NCBI GenBank assembly: GCA_029240245.1
Contig: JARBTJ010000004.1
Location: 1-64,000 of the forward strand
DNA length: 64,000 bases
Reading direction: 5' to 3'
DNA from: Herbinix sp.
GTDB taxonomy: Bacteria > Bacillota > Clostridia > Lachnospirales > Lachnospiraceae
The position numbers were made by a program, and so were the translations under genes. The notes below the pieces were generated by a model. That model did not search any database, had not been told where the DNA came from, and saw only the letters and a list, made by a program, of their open reading frames with translations. Each line of letters opens with the position of its first letter. The first letter of the stretch is position 1. This document shows positions 46,439-55,464 of this stretch, piece after piece.

Positions 46439-46472
46439 GTATCTTATAATTTAATTTAATGGAGGAATTACT

Positions 46473-47750
46473 ATGTTGGATTTAAAGTTTGTCAGAGAAA
46501 ACCCTGAAATCGTAAAACAGAATATTCGCAACAAATTTCAGGATCATAAGCTAAACCTGGTGGATGAAGTAATCGCACTGGATGTGGAAAGCAGAAATGC
46601 AAAGCAGGAGGCCGATACCTTAAGATCTGAACGGAATAAGATTTCTAAGCAGATCGGCGGATTTATGGCACAGGGAAAAAAAGAAGAAGCGGAAGAAATG
46701 AAGAAGAAAGTTTCCGAGGAATCTGAACGTTTGACAATACTGGAAGCAAAGGAATCAGAACTGGAAGAAAAAATCAAAAAGATTATGATGACACTTCCAA
46801 ACATCATTGATCCCAGCGTACCCATCGGCAAGGATGACAGCGAGAATGTGGAAGTACAGCGTTACGGCGATCCGTTTGTTCCGGATTTCGAGATTCCCTA
46901 CCATACAGAAATCATGGAAAAGTTTAACGGAATTGACTTAGATAGTGCCAGAAAAGTCGCAGGTAATGGTTTTTATTATCTGATGGGAGATATCGCAAGA
47001 CTTCACTCTGCTGTGATATCCTATGCAAGAGATTTTATGATTAACCGAGGCTTTACGTATTGCATACCTCCCTTCATGATCCGCAGTGACGTTGTTACCG
47101 GTGTTATGAGCTTTGCAGAAATGGAAGCTATGATGTATAAAATCGAAGGGGAAGATCTATTTTTAATCGGAACCAGCGAACATTCCATGATTGGTAAATA
47201 CATTGATACCATTTTACAGGAGACCTCCCTGCCCCAGACTTTGACCAGTTATTCTCCTTGCTTTCGAAAGGAAAAAGGTGCACATGGTCTTGAGGAAAGA
47301 GGTGTGTACCGAATTCATCAGTTTGAAAAACAGGAAATGATTGTTGTATGTAAGCCGGAAGACAGCATGATGTGGTTTGATAAGCTTTGGCAAAACACCG
47401 TTGATTTATTCTGTTCCTTAGATATTCCGGTTAGAACTTTAGAATGCTGTTCTGGCGATTTAGCCGACTTAAAGGTAAAATCCATAGATGTGGAAGCATG
47501 GTCCCCGAGACAGAAGAAATATTTTGAGGTAGGAAGCTGCTCTAACTTAGGCGATGCTCAGGCAAGACGTTTAAAGATCCGTGTTGTCGGAGAAGGTGGT
47601 AAATATTTCGCCCATACGTTAAACAATACGGTGGTAGCACCTCCGAGAATGTTGATTGCTTTCCTGGAGAACAATTTAAATGCAGACGGTTCGGTTAATA
47701 TTCCTGTAGCACTTCAACCTTATATGGGCGGTATGACAGTTATTAAATAA
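46473..47750 (+). CDS. serS: Seryl-tRNA synthetase
   Basis: The 425-residue class II synthetase charges tRNA-Ser. The N-terminal coiled-coil arm (about 30-105) grips the long variable arm of the tRNA. GTSEHSMIGKY, CFRKEKGAHGLEERGVYRIHQF (motif 2), and CSNLGDAQARRLKIR with LNNTVVAPPRMLIAFLEN (motif 3) form the active site. GGAGG precedes the ATG. The leader has a serine T-box flanked by two copies of a large palindrome, so control is at transcription elongation. A bidirectional terminator follows. Confidence 0.96.
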   Translation: MLDLKFVRENPEIVKQNIRNKFQDHKLNLVDEVIALDVESRNAKQEADTLRSERNKISKQIGGFMAQGKKEEAEEMKKKVSEESERLTILEAKESELEEKIKKIMMTLPNIIDPSVPIGKDDSENVEVQRYGDPFVPDFEIPYHTEIMEKFNGIDLDSARKVAGNGFYYLMGDIARLHSAVISYARDFMINRGFTYCIPPFMIRSDVVTGVMSFAEMEAMMYKIEGEDLFLIGTSEHSMIGKYIDTILQETSLPQTLTSYSPCFRKEKGAHGLEERGVYRIHQFEKQEMIVVCKPEDSMMWFDKLWQNTVDLFCSLDIPVRTLECCSGDLADLKVKSIDVEAWSPRQKKYFEVGSCSNLGDAQARRLKIRVVGEGGKYFAHTLNNTVVAPPRMLIAFLENNLNADGSVNIPVALQPYMGGMTVIK

Positions 47751-47813
47751 ATCACCTGTTATTATATTAAGTTTGGTATTTTAACTAATTTAAATCAATA
47801 CGATCACTAAATA

Positions 47814-47849
47814 GGCTGTCACTTAGTCAGAATCTAATAAGTGACAGCC
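47814..47849. terminator. Bidirectional terminator between serS and the chemoreceptor gene
   Basis: GGCTGTCACTTA pairs with TAAGTGACAGCC; CTTTCGTTACATTTTG follows on the plus strand. Confidence 0.75.
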
Positions 47850-47855
47850 CTTTCG

Positions 47856-49388
47856 TTACATTTTGCTTTTATGAACCACATTCAGAAGTTCATCGGAAGT
47901 GGTACTAATGGATTCCACTGAAGCTGCCACCTCATTCATAGCAGCTAGCTGTTGTTCGGAAGCAGTTAAAATGGTTTTCAGTTCGCCCATACTGTTATAG
48001 GTAAGCCTGCTGATCCCATCCACCGCTCCGGCGATTCGATCGCCATTTTGTGCTACGGTCGTAGACAGATCCGCTATTTTCTGAGCCATTTCATTCATCC
48101 GATCAATGGACCTTGTGACTTCCTGCGAGGATTGATCTGCTTTATCAATTACTGCAATTCCATTTTCAACGATTTGTGCGTTTAAATCAATGGATTCTAC
48201 TGCTCTCTGGGTATCTTCAAGGACAGTTAAAATTAATTTTGAAATATTATTTGCGGCCTTTTGTGACTGTTCCGCTAATGCTCTGATTTCAGAGGCAACA
48301 ACAGCAAAGCCCTTGCCCTGCTCGCCGGCCCTGGCAGATTCTATGGAAGCATTTAAAGCCAGTAGATTAGTTCTGTTGGTTATGCCTTTGATTACCTCAA
48401 CAATGTTTGATATTTCATTGGACTTTTCTCCAAGCCTTGTAATAATTGTACGGCTTTCCTTGGTGGCAAGGTCGATTTGCCTCATTTCTTCCGCAGCATC
48501 CCTCATGATTACCGTATTGTGTTCTGTTAATGCTTTAGCTTCCTGTGAAACCTCAGCGATCATATGATTTTCGTTGGCAATCTCATTTAATTTTGATGAA
48601 ACGCTGATAACAACTGAACCTGCTTCATCTACGTATTTCATGGTTTGCTGTGATCCATCTACGATATTACCTGTCTTTTTTGTTATTTCTTCGTTTGCCC
48701 TGATTGTGTTTTCAGTAACCTCTGAGAGACTTTTCACCGACTGCGAAAGCACATTGGAAACCTCGTAGGATTTATCGGTCAAGGTAATAATTTTATCTAA
48801 TGTATCTTTTTGTTCTTCTGCTCCTACTACGTTCTGTAACAGCTTTTTTGTTCTTCCCGATAAAGTAATAAAAATAGCAGATAGCGCAACTAATTCAATA
48901 CTCCTGGGCAATACTCCATATAAAATCATTTCAAAGGGATTTTGTAAATTTAAATCCTTAACAGCATTTATATAGAGGGAAGAATACTGACTTACTGTAA
49001 ATAATACCAAGGATACTATCACTGCAAACCAGCTTAACTTTCTAGAAAAGAACAGGCTCGAAATAGCTACCGGATAAATAAACAATACTATGACATGCCA
49101 GGATAACAGCAGATTCATAACTGCTACCATTAATATGCAAACAGTTACAATCGTGTATTTCACCCATTTACCCTGAAGTTTAAGGCCATATACAAAAAAG
49201 GGAGGTATCAGCATCAAGATTGTCGAAAGACTCATTGCAATTGTCATCGGCCCTTTCGGTGCTATAAATATGCCTATTACATTTAAAACATAAACTAATG
49301 CAATGAATAAAACGGTGATGAGAGTAATTTTGGCGGCAAGTTTGTTCGCCTCCTGCTCATTTTTCGATAAAATATGATTCTTATCCAT
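47856..49388 (-). CDS. Methyl-accepting chemotaxis protein with membrane-embedded sensor part
   Basis: The 510-residue receptor has about six closely spaced helices (20-190) with almost no extracellular domain, so it may sense a membrane-linked cue. The cytoplasmic part (about 215-510) is a coiled-coil signalling domain. Its tip is GITNRTNLLALNASIESARAGEQGKGFAVVASEIRALAEQS, the CheA/CheW-binding hairpin. No HAMP domain is evident. CAGGAGG precedes the ATG. The ligand is unknown. Confidence 0.9.
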   Translation of the reverse strand: MDKNHILSKNEQEANKLAAKITLITVLFIALVYVLNVIGIFIAPKGPMTIAMSLSTILMLIPPFFVYGLKLQGKWVKYTIVTVCILMVAVMNLLLSWHVIVLFIYPVAISSLFFSRKLSWFAVIVSLVLFTVSQYSSLYINAVKDLNLQNPFEMILYGVLPRSIELVALSAIFITLSGRTKKLLQNVVGAEEQKDTLDKIITLTDKSYEVSNVLSQSVKSLSEVTENTIRANEEITKKTGNIVDGSQQTMKYVDEAGSVVISVSSKLNEIANENHMIAEVSQEAKALTEHNTVIMRDAAEEMRQIDLATKESRTIITRLGEKSNEISNIVEVIKGITNRTNLLALNASIESARAGEQGKGFAVVASEIRALAEQSQKAANNISKLILTVLEDTQRAVESIDLNAQIVENGIAVIDKADQSSQEVTRSIDRMNEMAQKIADLSTTVAQNGDRIAGAVDGISRLTYNSMGELKTILTASEQQLAAMNEVAASVESISTTSDELLNVVHKSKM

Positions 49389-49559
49389 AATACCTCCTGG
49401 TATATTTTGTTTAATGTAGCAATATTATATATAATTATGGCATAAAATTCAATTGCAAAATAAATATCCCATATACTAATAGTCGATTTAATACCTTTTC
49501 CGCTTCATATCACTTATTTGATACCGCGCATATAATGGATTGACTGCTAAATAAAGAAG

Positions 49560-50738
49560 ATGATAGGAATGTTTCAACGGCCGCAGGATGTTAACCGGAT
49601 TCTGGCCCCCTATAACAGGGATTTAGGCGAATATTACAGAGAACTTCAGGGCTATGGAATTCAAAGGTTTATAGCAAGGCGTATTTTTGCAGGCATTGTT
49701 ACTTATGTATTACAAAACGAGGAAGACTATTCTGGTAATATGGAACAGCGGACGAGCCGACTTTTGGAAGCTTATTTAAGGGATAATAATGTTGTTCTTT
49801 TGACCTTAAGAGGAGTCGGCATCCCGAACAATCGGATTAACCGGATGATCCAGGACATAATTCGTATGGTACTGAGAAATATTGGTGAGGAAGAACCAGG
49901 TCCCGCTCCAGGTCCCGCTCCCGGCCCAGGCTGGAGCAATTGGGAGGACTTAGGTGGAATATTAACTTCTGCACCCGCAGTATCCTCCTGGCAGCCTAAC
50001 CGCCTGGATGTATTTGCAAGAGGACAGAATCAGGCTCTTTGGCATATTTACTGGGATGGCTCCAGATGGAGCAACTGGCAGGACTTAGGTGGTTCATTAA
50101 CCTCCGCTCCGGCAGCCGTTTCGTGGGGACGGAATCGGATTGATGTCTTCGGTGTCGGACAAAATCAAGCTCTTTGGCATAAATACTGGGATAATAATCG
50201 CTGGAGCGACTGGGAAGATCTTGGCGGTGCTTTAATTTCCGGACCTGCGGTTGCATCCTGGCAAAGTAATCGGCTTGATGTATTCGGCGTTGGACAAAAT
50301 CAAGCCTTATGGCATATTTACTGGAACGGAACAAGATGGAGTGATTGGCAGAACTTAGGCGGTGTTTTAACCTCCACCCCGGCGGCCGTTTCCTGGGGCC
50401 CTGACCGGATAGATGTGTTCGGAAGAGGCCAAAACCAGAGTTTATGGCATATATGGTGGGATGGCAGACAATGGAGTGCATGGGAAGATCTTGGTGGCGG
50501 TATTATTACATCCGGACCGGCAGCTGCCTCTACCGGTGCAAACCGTTTGGAAATCTTCGCACGTGGCCAACAAAACCAGTTAGTTTTAAGAACCTGGAAC
50601 GGTTCTAGATGGAGCGGATGGGAAAGTCTCGGAGGTGTAATTACCACAGAGCCTGCTGCAGTCTCCTGGGGAGGAAACCGTCTGGATGTATTTGCTCGAG
50701 GCCAAAACAATCATCTTTGGCATATCTGGAGACCATAG
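49560..50738 (+). CDS. PLL-like beta-propeller lectin with unknown N-terminal domain
   Basis: The 392-residue protein has a helical N-terminal domain of about 115 residues, a Pro/Gly linker (EEPGPAPGPAPGPG), and six repeats of about 45 residues. Each repeat has the W-x-x-W-x-x-LGG and NRLDVFARGQNQALWH pattern. This is the DUF346/PLL propeller, whose relatives bind fucose and other sugars. The Trp/Arg/His residues of the sugar sites are conserved in most repeats. There is no signal peptide. A spore-surface role is possible, since spore proteins do not need export. The start may be the ATG at 49569. The N-terminal domain is not recognised. Confidence 0.8.
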   Translation: MIGMFQRPQDVNRILAPYNRDLGEYYRELQGYGIQRFIARRIFAGIVTYVLQNEEDYSGNMEQRTSRLLEAYLRDNNVVLLTLRGVGIPNNRINRMIQDIIRMVLRNIGEEEPGPAPGPAPGPGWSNWEDLGGILTSAPAVSSWQPNRLDVFARGQNQALWHIYWDGSRWSNWQDLGGSLTSAPAAVSWGRNRIDVFGVGQNQALWHKYWDNNRWSDWEDLGGALISGPAVASWQSNRLDVFGVGQNQALWHIYWNGTRWSDWQNLGGVLTSTPAAVSWGPDRIDVFGRGQNQSLWHIWWDGRQWSAWEDLGGGIITSGPAAASTGANRLEIFARGQQNQLVLRTWNGSRWSGWESLGGVITTEPAAVSWGGNRLDVFARGQNNHLWHIWRP

Positions 50739-50779
50739 ACAACTAATCTCGTGAAATTAAAGAAATAATTTTCTATAAC

Positions 50780-50833
50780 AAAAAATATCTGCTACAAAAT
50801 TATCCTTTGATAAATTTTGTAACAGATATTTTT
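50780..50833. terminator. Bidirectional terminator hairpin after the lectin gene
   Basis: AAAAATATCTG.TACAAAATT pairs with AATTTTGTA.CAGATATTTTT, with A and T runs on both sides, so it can serve both strands. Confidence 0.8.
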
Positions 50834-50905
50834 AATATTTTGAATGCTAGGTGCTTAACTGCTTTATAATCACTTACTTCCAGCCTATGTTTCTTTCGCC
50901 TATAA

Positions 50906-51058
50906 TTATTTCTCAGTTTTATTCGTCGGTGAATTAAATTCACGATAATTAATTTTATCCTGGCTCTGTTCCTTTGGATTTACATTCGAGGCGCTGTTAC
51001 CTGCAACATTCTTTTTCTCCATCTCTTTCCGGTATCTTTGATTTGACTGTTTGCTCAA
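50906..51058 (-). CDS. Small hydrophilic protein (50 aa) with TTG start
   Basis: The ORF is below the track cutoff. AAAGGATG precedes the TTG start. The product is MSKQSNQRYRKEMEKKNV with the end INYREFNSPTNKTEK. It is rich in Asn, Lys, Ser and Gln and has no hydrophobic core. The start and composition resemble small acid-soluble spore proteins or similar spore-core proteins, but there is no diagnostic motif. The hairpin at 50780-50833 lies downstream as a terminator. The gap 50739-51134 holds nothing else. Confidence 0.5.
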   Translation of the reverse strand: MSKQSNQRYRKEMEKKNVAGNSASNVNPKEQSQDKINYREFNSPTNKTEK

Positions 51059-51134
51059 GCTATCACATCCTTTTATTATCATAAAAGTATTATCTCTCTA
51101 ATTAATAATCATATGCAAATAGGCTTAAAAACTT

Positions 51135-53216
51135 CTACCTGCCCAATAATGTTTTACTTTTTACGATATATCCGTCTCTGCCGCTGTATCTGATCTGAAG
51201 CCAATTACCTAAATCTGATATGATGGTGATCTTCGTCCCTAACGATATGGTAGTTATCGCATTTTTACTATCCACTTCCGGTTTACTTCGAAAAACTACA
51301 CTCTTCGTAACCACAGTTGTCTGATAGGAGGAAAGTTTGGCCATTAACAGACTGCTGTTTTTTACATATCCAATTTTTCCGTTATATAAAACTTTTGACC
51401 ATCCGGTATAGGTATCGGCAATCCATTCAACCTCCATATTAGTCTTCAACTTAGTGTGGATACCATCAACAATATTATCCTTCTTATACAGATTACAATC
51501 AGATTTAATCTTTACCATATTCCAGTTAACCATAGACTGTCCCATGGCAAACGTAGTTTTTCCTGTAACCGGTTTTCCCTGTCCAAGCGATGCAGAATTG
51601 ATGGATAACAAACGGAGATCTTCGTATTTAATGTCCAATACCAGCATTCCACCACTGTTCATTACTCCTGATTTCCCCTGCTTCGTTACTACAAATAGCT
51701 CTAAATTATTGTCGTAGGTAATATTATCATATTGCACAGGAATCACATTATTTCCGTAAATGTTCACAGTACCGAATTTTTTATCCTTCTGGACGATAAA
51801 TAAACCTTCATAGGAGACCTCCGATATCATATCATACTCTGCCTTAAGAATTAATAAGCCACGGTGGTCAATCATACCATACTTACCGTTATTTTTAATG
51901 ATATATCCCCCAGTAACATCCTTCACAAGTTCATCATAGGTAAATGCTATATCTACGTTCCCGGCCAGATCTATCTTTCCTTGTTTTCCATTTTTCCATG
52001 CGTAGAAACCGTCTTTCAAATATTGTAATCCATCGAATGCTATCGGAATGATCTCTTTTGCATCATTGCCGATGACACCGGTTTTCCCATCCAGGGTGAC
52101 AATATAATAATTAAAGGTGGATAACCAGCTGATATTACCGTATTCCAGTGGAAGGATTACATTTTCACGACGGTCATACATACCATATAATCCATCCTTA
52201 TATACAACATATAGATTTCCGTTATCTATCACATTAATTTCATCATAGGCCACCGGCACAATCACCCAGCCACCTTCATCCACGATACCGCATTTGGTTC
52301 CAAGCATAACCTTGTAGTTACCGAACGGTAATAGTTCAACGTAATCATATATGATAGGTAGCACTTCATTTTGAGCCGTTGTAATGACCCCATGCTTATT
52401 CTTTTTTTCCACCATATAATAACCATGATCCAGTAAAGAGATCGAATCATATTCCACCGGCAGGATCTGCTTTCCTTCCCGGCTGATTACTCCGTAATAG
52501 CTTCCCTTCTGCACCAAAATTGCTTTTCCCGGAGCAAGCTCACGAAAGCTGTCATATCTTTCATTAACCATTAACATTTTATTTCCTTTTCCATCAATGA
52601 TTCCGTAAAATCCGTCCTGTTTCATGATATACAAGCTATCGGAAATCGGTGTTATCCAATCATACAAATGCCCTATGATTAGCATTCCCTTTCCGTTCAT
52701 TATCCCATGCTTTCCGTTTAAATCAACATCAAAGCTACCCTCCGCTGTGATCCGGATTGAGTCATACTTTATCGGAATCCTTACTTCACCCGACCCGTCA
52801 ATGACTCCATACTTATCCCTGATTTGTACTATATAGCGTCCCTCTGATAGTTTTTGGATCGAATCATATTGAATTGGAACCAGAATATGCTCATAAAAGT
52901 CAATAACCCCAAATTTACCGTCTTTCTTAACAAACAGCCTTTGCTCCTCATAATTATCCTCATAAATATCCTCATAGCGTTCCGATATCACTTGAAGTTC
53001 CTTATTTAATAAAAAGTATTCATTGTTCTTTTTTCCAAGTAGTTTTCCATTTGGAAGTAACTGAAATACTGAGTCAACGATATTGTTATCATTTTGTACC
53101 GTAATGTAAGTATCTTGATAGGTAACTGCCGATGCATCAGGAACATCTGATAACATCAAGATACTGCATAGGAATATTACTGCTATCCTTCTTCTGATTT
53201 GTAAACGCTTATTCAT
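51135..53216 (-). CDS. Exported WG-repeat protein with C-terminal SH3-like domains
   Basis: The ATG at 53216 has GGGGGCT before it; the track start at 53234 does not. The signal peptide is MNKRLQIRRRIAVIFLCSILML, cut near DASA. About 18 WG-type repeats follow (residues 50-550). They have the pattern GKYGVID..G..I.P..YD.I.....G.Y.V (DGKFGVIDFYEHILVPIQYD is one). Two C-terminal SH3-like domains follow (SDCNLYKKDNIVDG and VVFRSKPEVDSKNAITTI), which often bind wall peptides. The WG part probably forms a repetitive beta structure that binds a surface ligand. Confidence 0.85.
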   Translation of the reverse strand: MNKRLQIRRRIAVIFLCSILMLSDVPDASAVTYQDTYITVQNDNNIVDSVFQLLPNGKLLGKKNNEYFLLNKELQVISERYEDIYEDNYEEQRLFVKKDGKFGVIDFYEHILVPIQYDSIQKLSEGRYIVQIRDKYGVIDGSGEVRIPIKYDSIRITAEGSFDVDLNGKHGIMNGKGMLIIGHLYDWITPISDSLYIMKQDGFYGIIDGKGNKMLMVNERYDSFRELAPGKAILVQKGSYYGVISREGKQILPVEYDSISLLDHGYYMVEKKNKHGVITTAQNEVLPIIYDYVELLPFGNYKVMLGTKCGIVDEGGWVIVPVAYDEINVIDNGNLYVVYKDGLYGMYDRRENVILPLEYGNISWLSTFNYYIVTLDGKTGVIGNDAKEIIPIAFDGLQYLKDGFYAWKNGKQGKIDLAGNVDIAFTYDELVKDVTGGYIIKNNGKYGMIDHRGLLILKAEYDMISEVSYEGLFIVQKDKKFGTVNIYGNNVIPVQYDNITYDNNLELFVVTKQGKSGVMNSGGMLVLDIKYEDLRLLSINSASLGQGKPVTGKTTFAMGQSMVNWNMVKIKSDCNLYKKDNIVDGIHTKLKTNMEVEWIADTYTGWSKVLYNGKIGYVKNSSLLMAKLSSYQTTVVTKSVVFRSKPEVDSKNAITTISLGTKITIISDLGNWLQIRYSGRDGYIVKSKTLLGR

Positions 53217-53465
53217 TAGATGAGCCCCCTTCATTGTAAATAATAATTCTCTTTATCAGCTTATAACATGTATTCAATATATATGATACACATTTATTTC
53301 CAATAATGCTAGTGTTAAGTAAAAATCTTACTATTTTACAAATTGTACCGAACCAGAACGAATGCTTTCATGAAGTGATAATTTCTTTGCGCGTGAGGGA
53401 GTCTCCTAGGCGAACCAAAGCTTTACGGAGTGTATTTATCAGATTAGGCTGAATTTATTATGAAA

Positions 53466-53501
53466 ACAAAAACAGCTGATGAATTCATCAGCTGTTTTTG
53501 T
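53466..53501. terminator. Perfect bidirectional palindrome terminator after SulP gene
   Basis: ACAAAAACAGCTGATGAATT is followed by its full reverse complement, a 36-bp perfect palindrome with A and T runs. It lies 19 bp past the SulP stop codon. The rest of the gap to 53216 shows nothing clear. Confidence 0.85.
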
Positions 53502-53519
53502 ATGATCTTTTTAATTTGA

Positions 53520-55196
53520 TTAACTGGCCTGCTGGGCCATGGATTTTTGTAAATCATGTGCTCTTTGCAATGCTGCATCGATATTTTCACAGAAATTTGA
53601 TTTTCCCAACTGCTTGTCAAAGCCAGCCTTCTGCATCATTTTAAGAGGCTGCTCCTGAACATGGGACAATAAAACGGTAATATTTTTCTTCTCGCATGCC
53701 TTCAACACATTATGCAAAGAATGCAGCGCATTTACGTCCATTGCCGGTACGCTTCTCATACGAAGAATTACTATTTTAACATGGGAATCCAATGAAATAT
53801 TCATGAATTTATCTGCAGCTCCAAAGAACATAGGTCCGTTGATTTCATATACCAGTGTATTCGTCGGAACTCTCTTTAAACGGATATGTTCGGAATCATT
53901 CATATCCTCATCTTTCGTATCATTGTCTATGTATTTCCAGCTTTGGACATCTGCCACATCTGCCATTCGCTTCATAAACAGAACAGCAGCCATTAAAATT
54001 CCTACTTCAATTGCGATTACCAAGTCAAATACCACTGTGAGTACAAAGGTTGATACCAGCACTAAGGTATCGCTCTTTGGTGAGGTTTTCACCAGTGCGA
54101 CAAACTCTTTCCATTCACTCATATTATAAGCTACCATGAACAATATCGCTGCAATCGTTGGCATCGGGATGAGTGCTGCATAGGGCATCAGTACCACAAG
54201 TATTAAAAATAGCATAACTGCATGTACCATCCCGGCGATCGGAGTCCGTCCGCCATTCTTTACATTGGCAGCGGTTCTTGCTATAGCACCGGTTGCAGGT
54301 ATTCCTCCAAATAAACTGGAACATATATTACCGGCTCCCTGTGCAATCAGTTCCATATTAGAACGATGTTTGCTACCGACCATACCATCCGCCACCACAC
54401 AGGATAGAAGTGATTCAACTCCGGCAAGAACTGCAATTGTAAATGCATCCGGCATCAGTGACCGGATCGCACTCAGACTAAATTGCGGCATTTGGGGAAG
54501 CGGCGGTTTTGATGAGATTTCGTATAAACTTCCGATAGTATTAACATCCATTTCAAGCAGCTTAACCATCGCCGCTGCGGCAACTACAGCAATTAAGGAA
54601 CCCGGAATTTTATTATTTATTTTAGGCCATATGATCAATATCGCCAAAGAAACAACCCCGATGATAAACGCTTGAAAATTAATTGTCGTTATGCCTTCAA
54701 TGCATGCCTCCAGTTTTTCCATGGTTTCAATCGGCTTAGTCTCAAAAGTTAAACCGAAGAAATCTTTGATCTGTCCGATCAATATCGTAACTGCAATACC
54801 GAAGGTAAATCCAGTGGTGATCGTATAAGGGATAAAGCGCAACAGTCTTCCGAACTTAAGCAAACCCATAACAATTAGCAGGACACCTGCCATGATGGTT
54901 GCGATAGCCAGTCCTTCCATACCATTTCTTGCTACAATACCGGCGACAATTGTTGCAAATGCAGCTGTTGGCCCTGCTATCTGAACTCTGCTACCACCCA
55001 GGAAAGATATAATAAATCCAGCTACAATCGCCGTATATAAGCCTCTTTCCGGTGTTACTCCTGATGCCAGTGCAAGTGCAATGGATAGCGGCAGTGCAAT
55101 AATCGCAACAATAATTCCCGCAACAATATCCTTTACAAATTGTTCTTTCGTGTATGTTTTCATAACAGAAAACAACTTTGGCTTTAACTTATCCAT
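53520..55196 (-). CDS. SulP/SLC26-family anion transporter
   Basis: The 558-residue membrane protein has 12-14 helices and a C-terminal STAS domain (about 440-545, with LVYEINGPMFFGAADKFMN and MRSVPAMDVNALHSLHNVL). ALASGVTPERGLYTAIVAGF and VQIAGPTAAFATIVAG are the family signatures. Family members move sulphate, bicarbonate, dicarboxylates or other anions; the substrate cannot be read here. GGGAGG lies before the ATG. The gene stands alone. Confidence 0.92.
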   Translation of the reverse strand: MDKLKPKLFSVMKTYTKEQFVKDIVAGIIVAIIALPLSIALALASGVTPERGLYTAIVAGFIISFLGGSRVQIAGPTAAFATIVAGIVARNGMEGLAIATIMAGVLLIVMGLLKFGRLLRFIPYTITTGFTFGIAVTILIGQIKDFFGLTFETKPIETMEKLEACIEGITTINFQAFIIGVVSLAILIIWPKINNKIPGSLIAVVAAAAMVKLLEMDVNTIGSLYEISSKPPLPQMPQFSLSAIRSLMPDAFTIAVLAGVESLLSCVVADGMVGSKHRSNMELIAQGAGNICSSLFGGIPATGAIARTAANVKNGGRTPIAGMVHAVMLFLILVVLMPYAALIPMPTIAAILFMVAYNMSEWKEFVALVKTSPKSDTLVLVSTFVLTVVFDLVIAIEVGILMAAVLFMKRMADVADVQSWKYIDNDTKDEDMNDSEHIRLKRVPTNTLVYEINGPMFFGAADKFMNISLDSHVKIVILRMRSVPAMDVNALHSLHNVLKACEKKNITVLLSHVQEQPLKMMQKAGFDKQLGKSNFCENIDAALQRAHDLQKSMAQQAS

Positions 55197-55464
55197 TTTC
55201 TCATTTGCCTCCCATTTTGAAGGTTCCCCCTTCGCGTCTTACAGTACACAATATTAAACTTAAAGATAACAATTTTCAAGTATAATTATAAAATATTTAT
55301 AAACAACGCTCCTGCCAAGTTAGTCGTAGTTTATCATCGATATATAAAAAAGCAGATTGGGGTAGTCTCAATCGTATTTATCAGTCATATGTCATACCTA
55401 CAGTAAAATAATAGTGAAGATACTATCTGAATTTTTGTTGATGAATCTACAATAATTAATTAGA

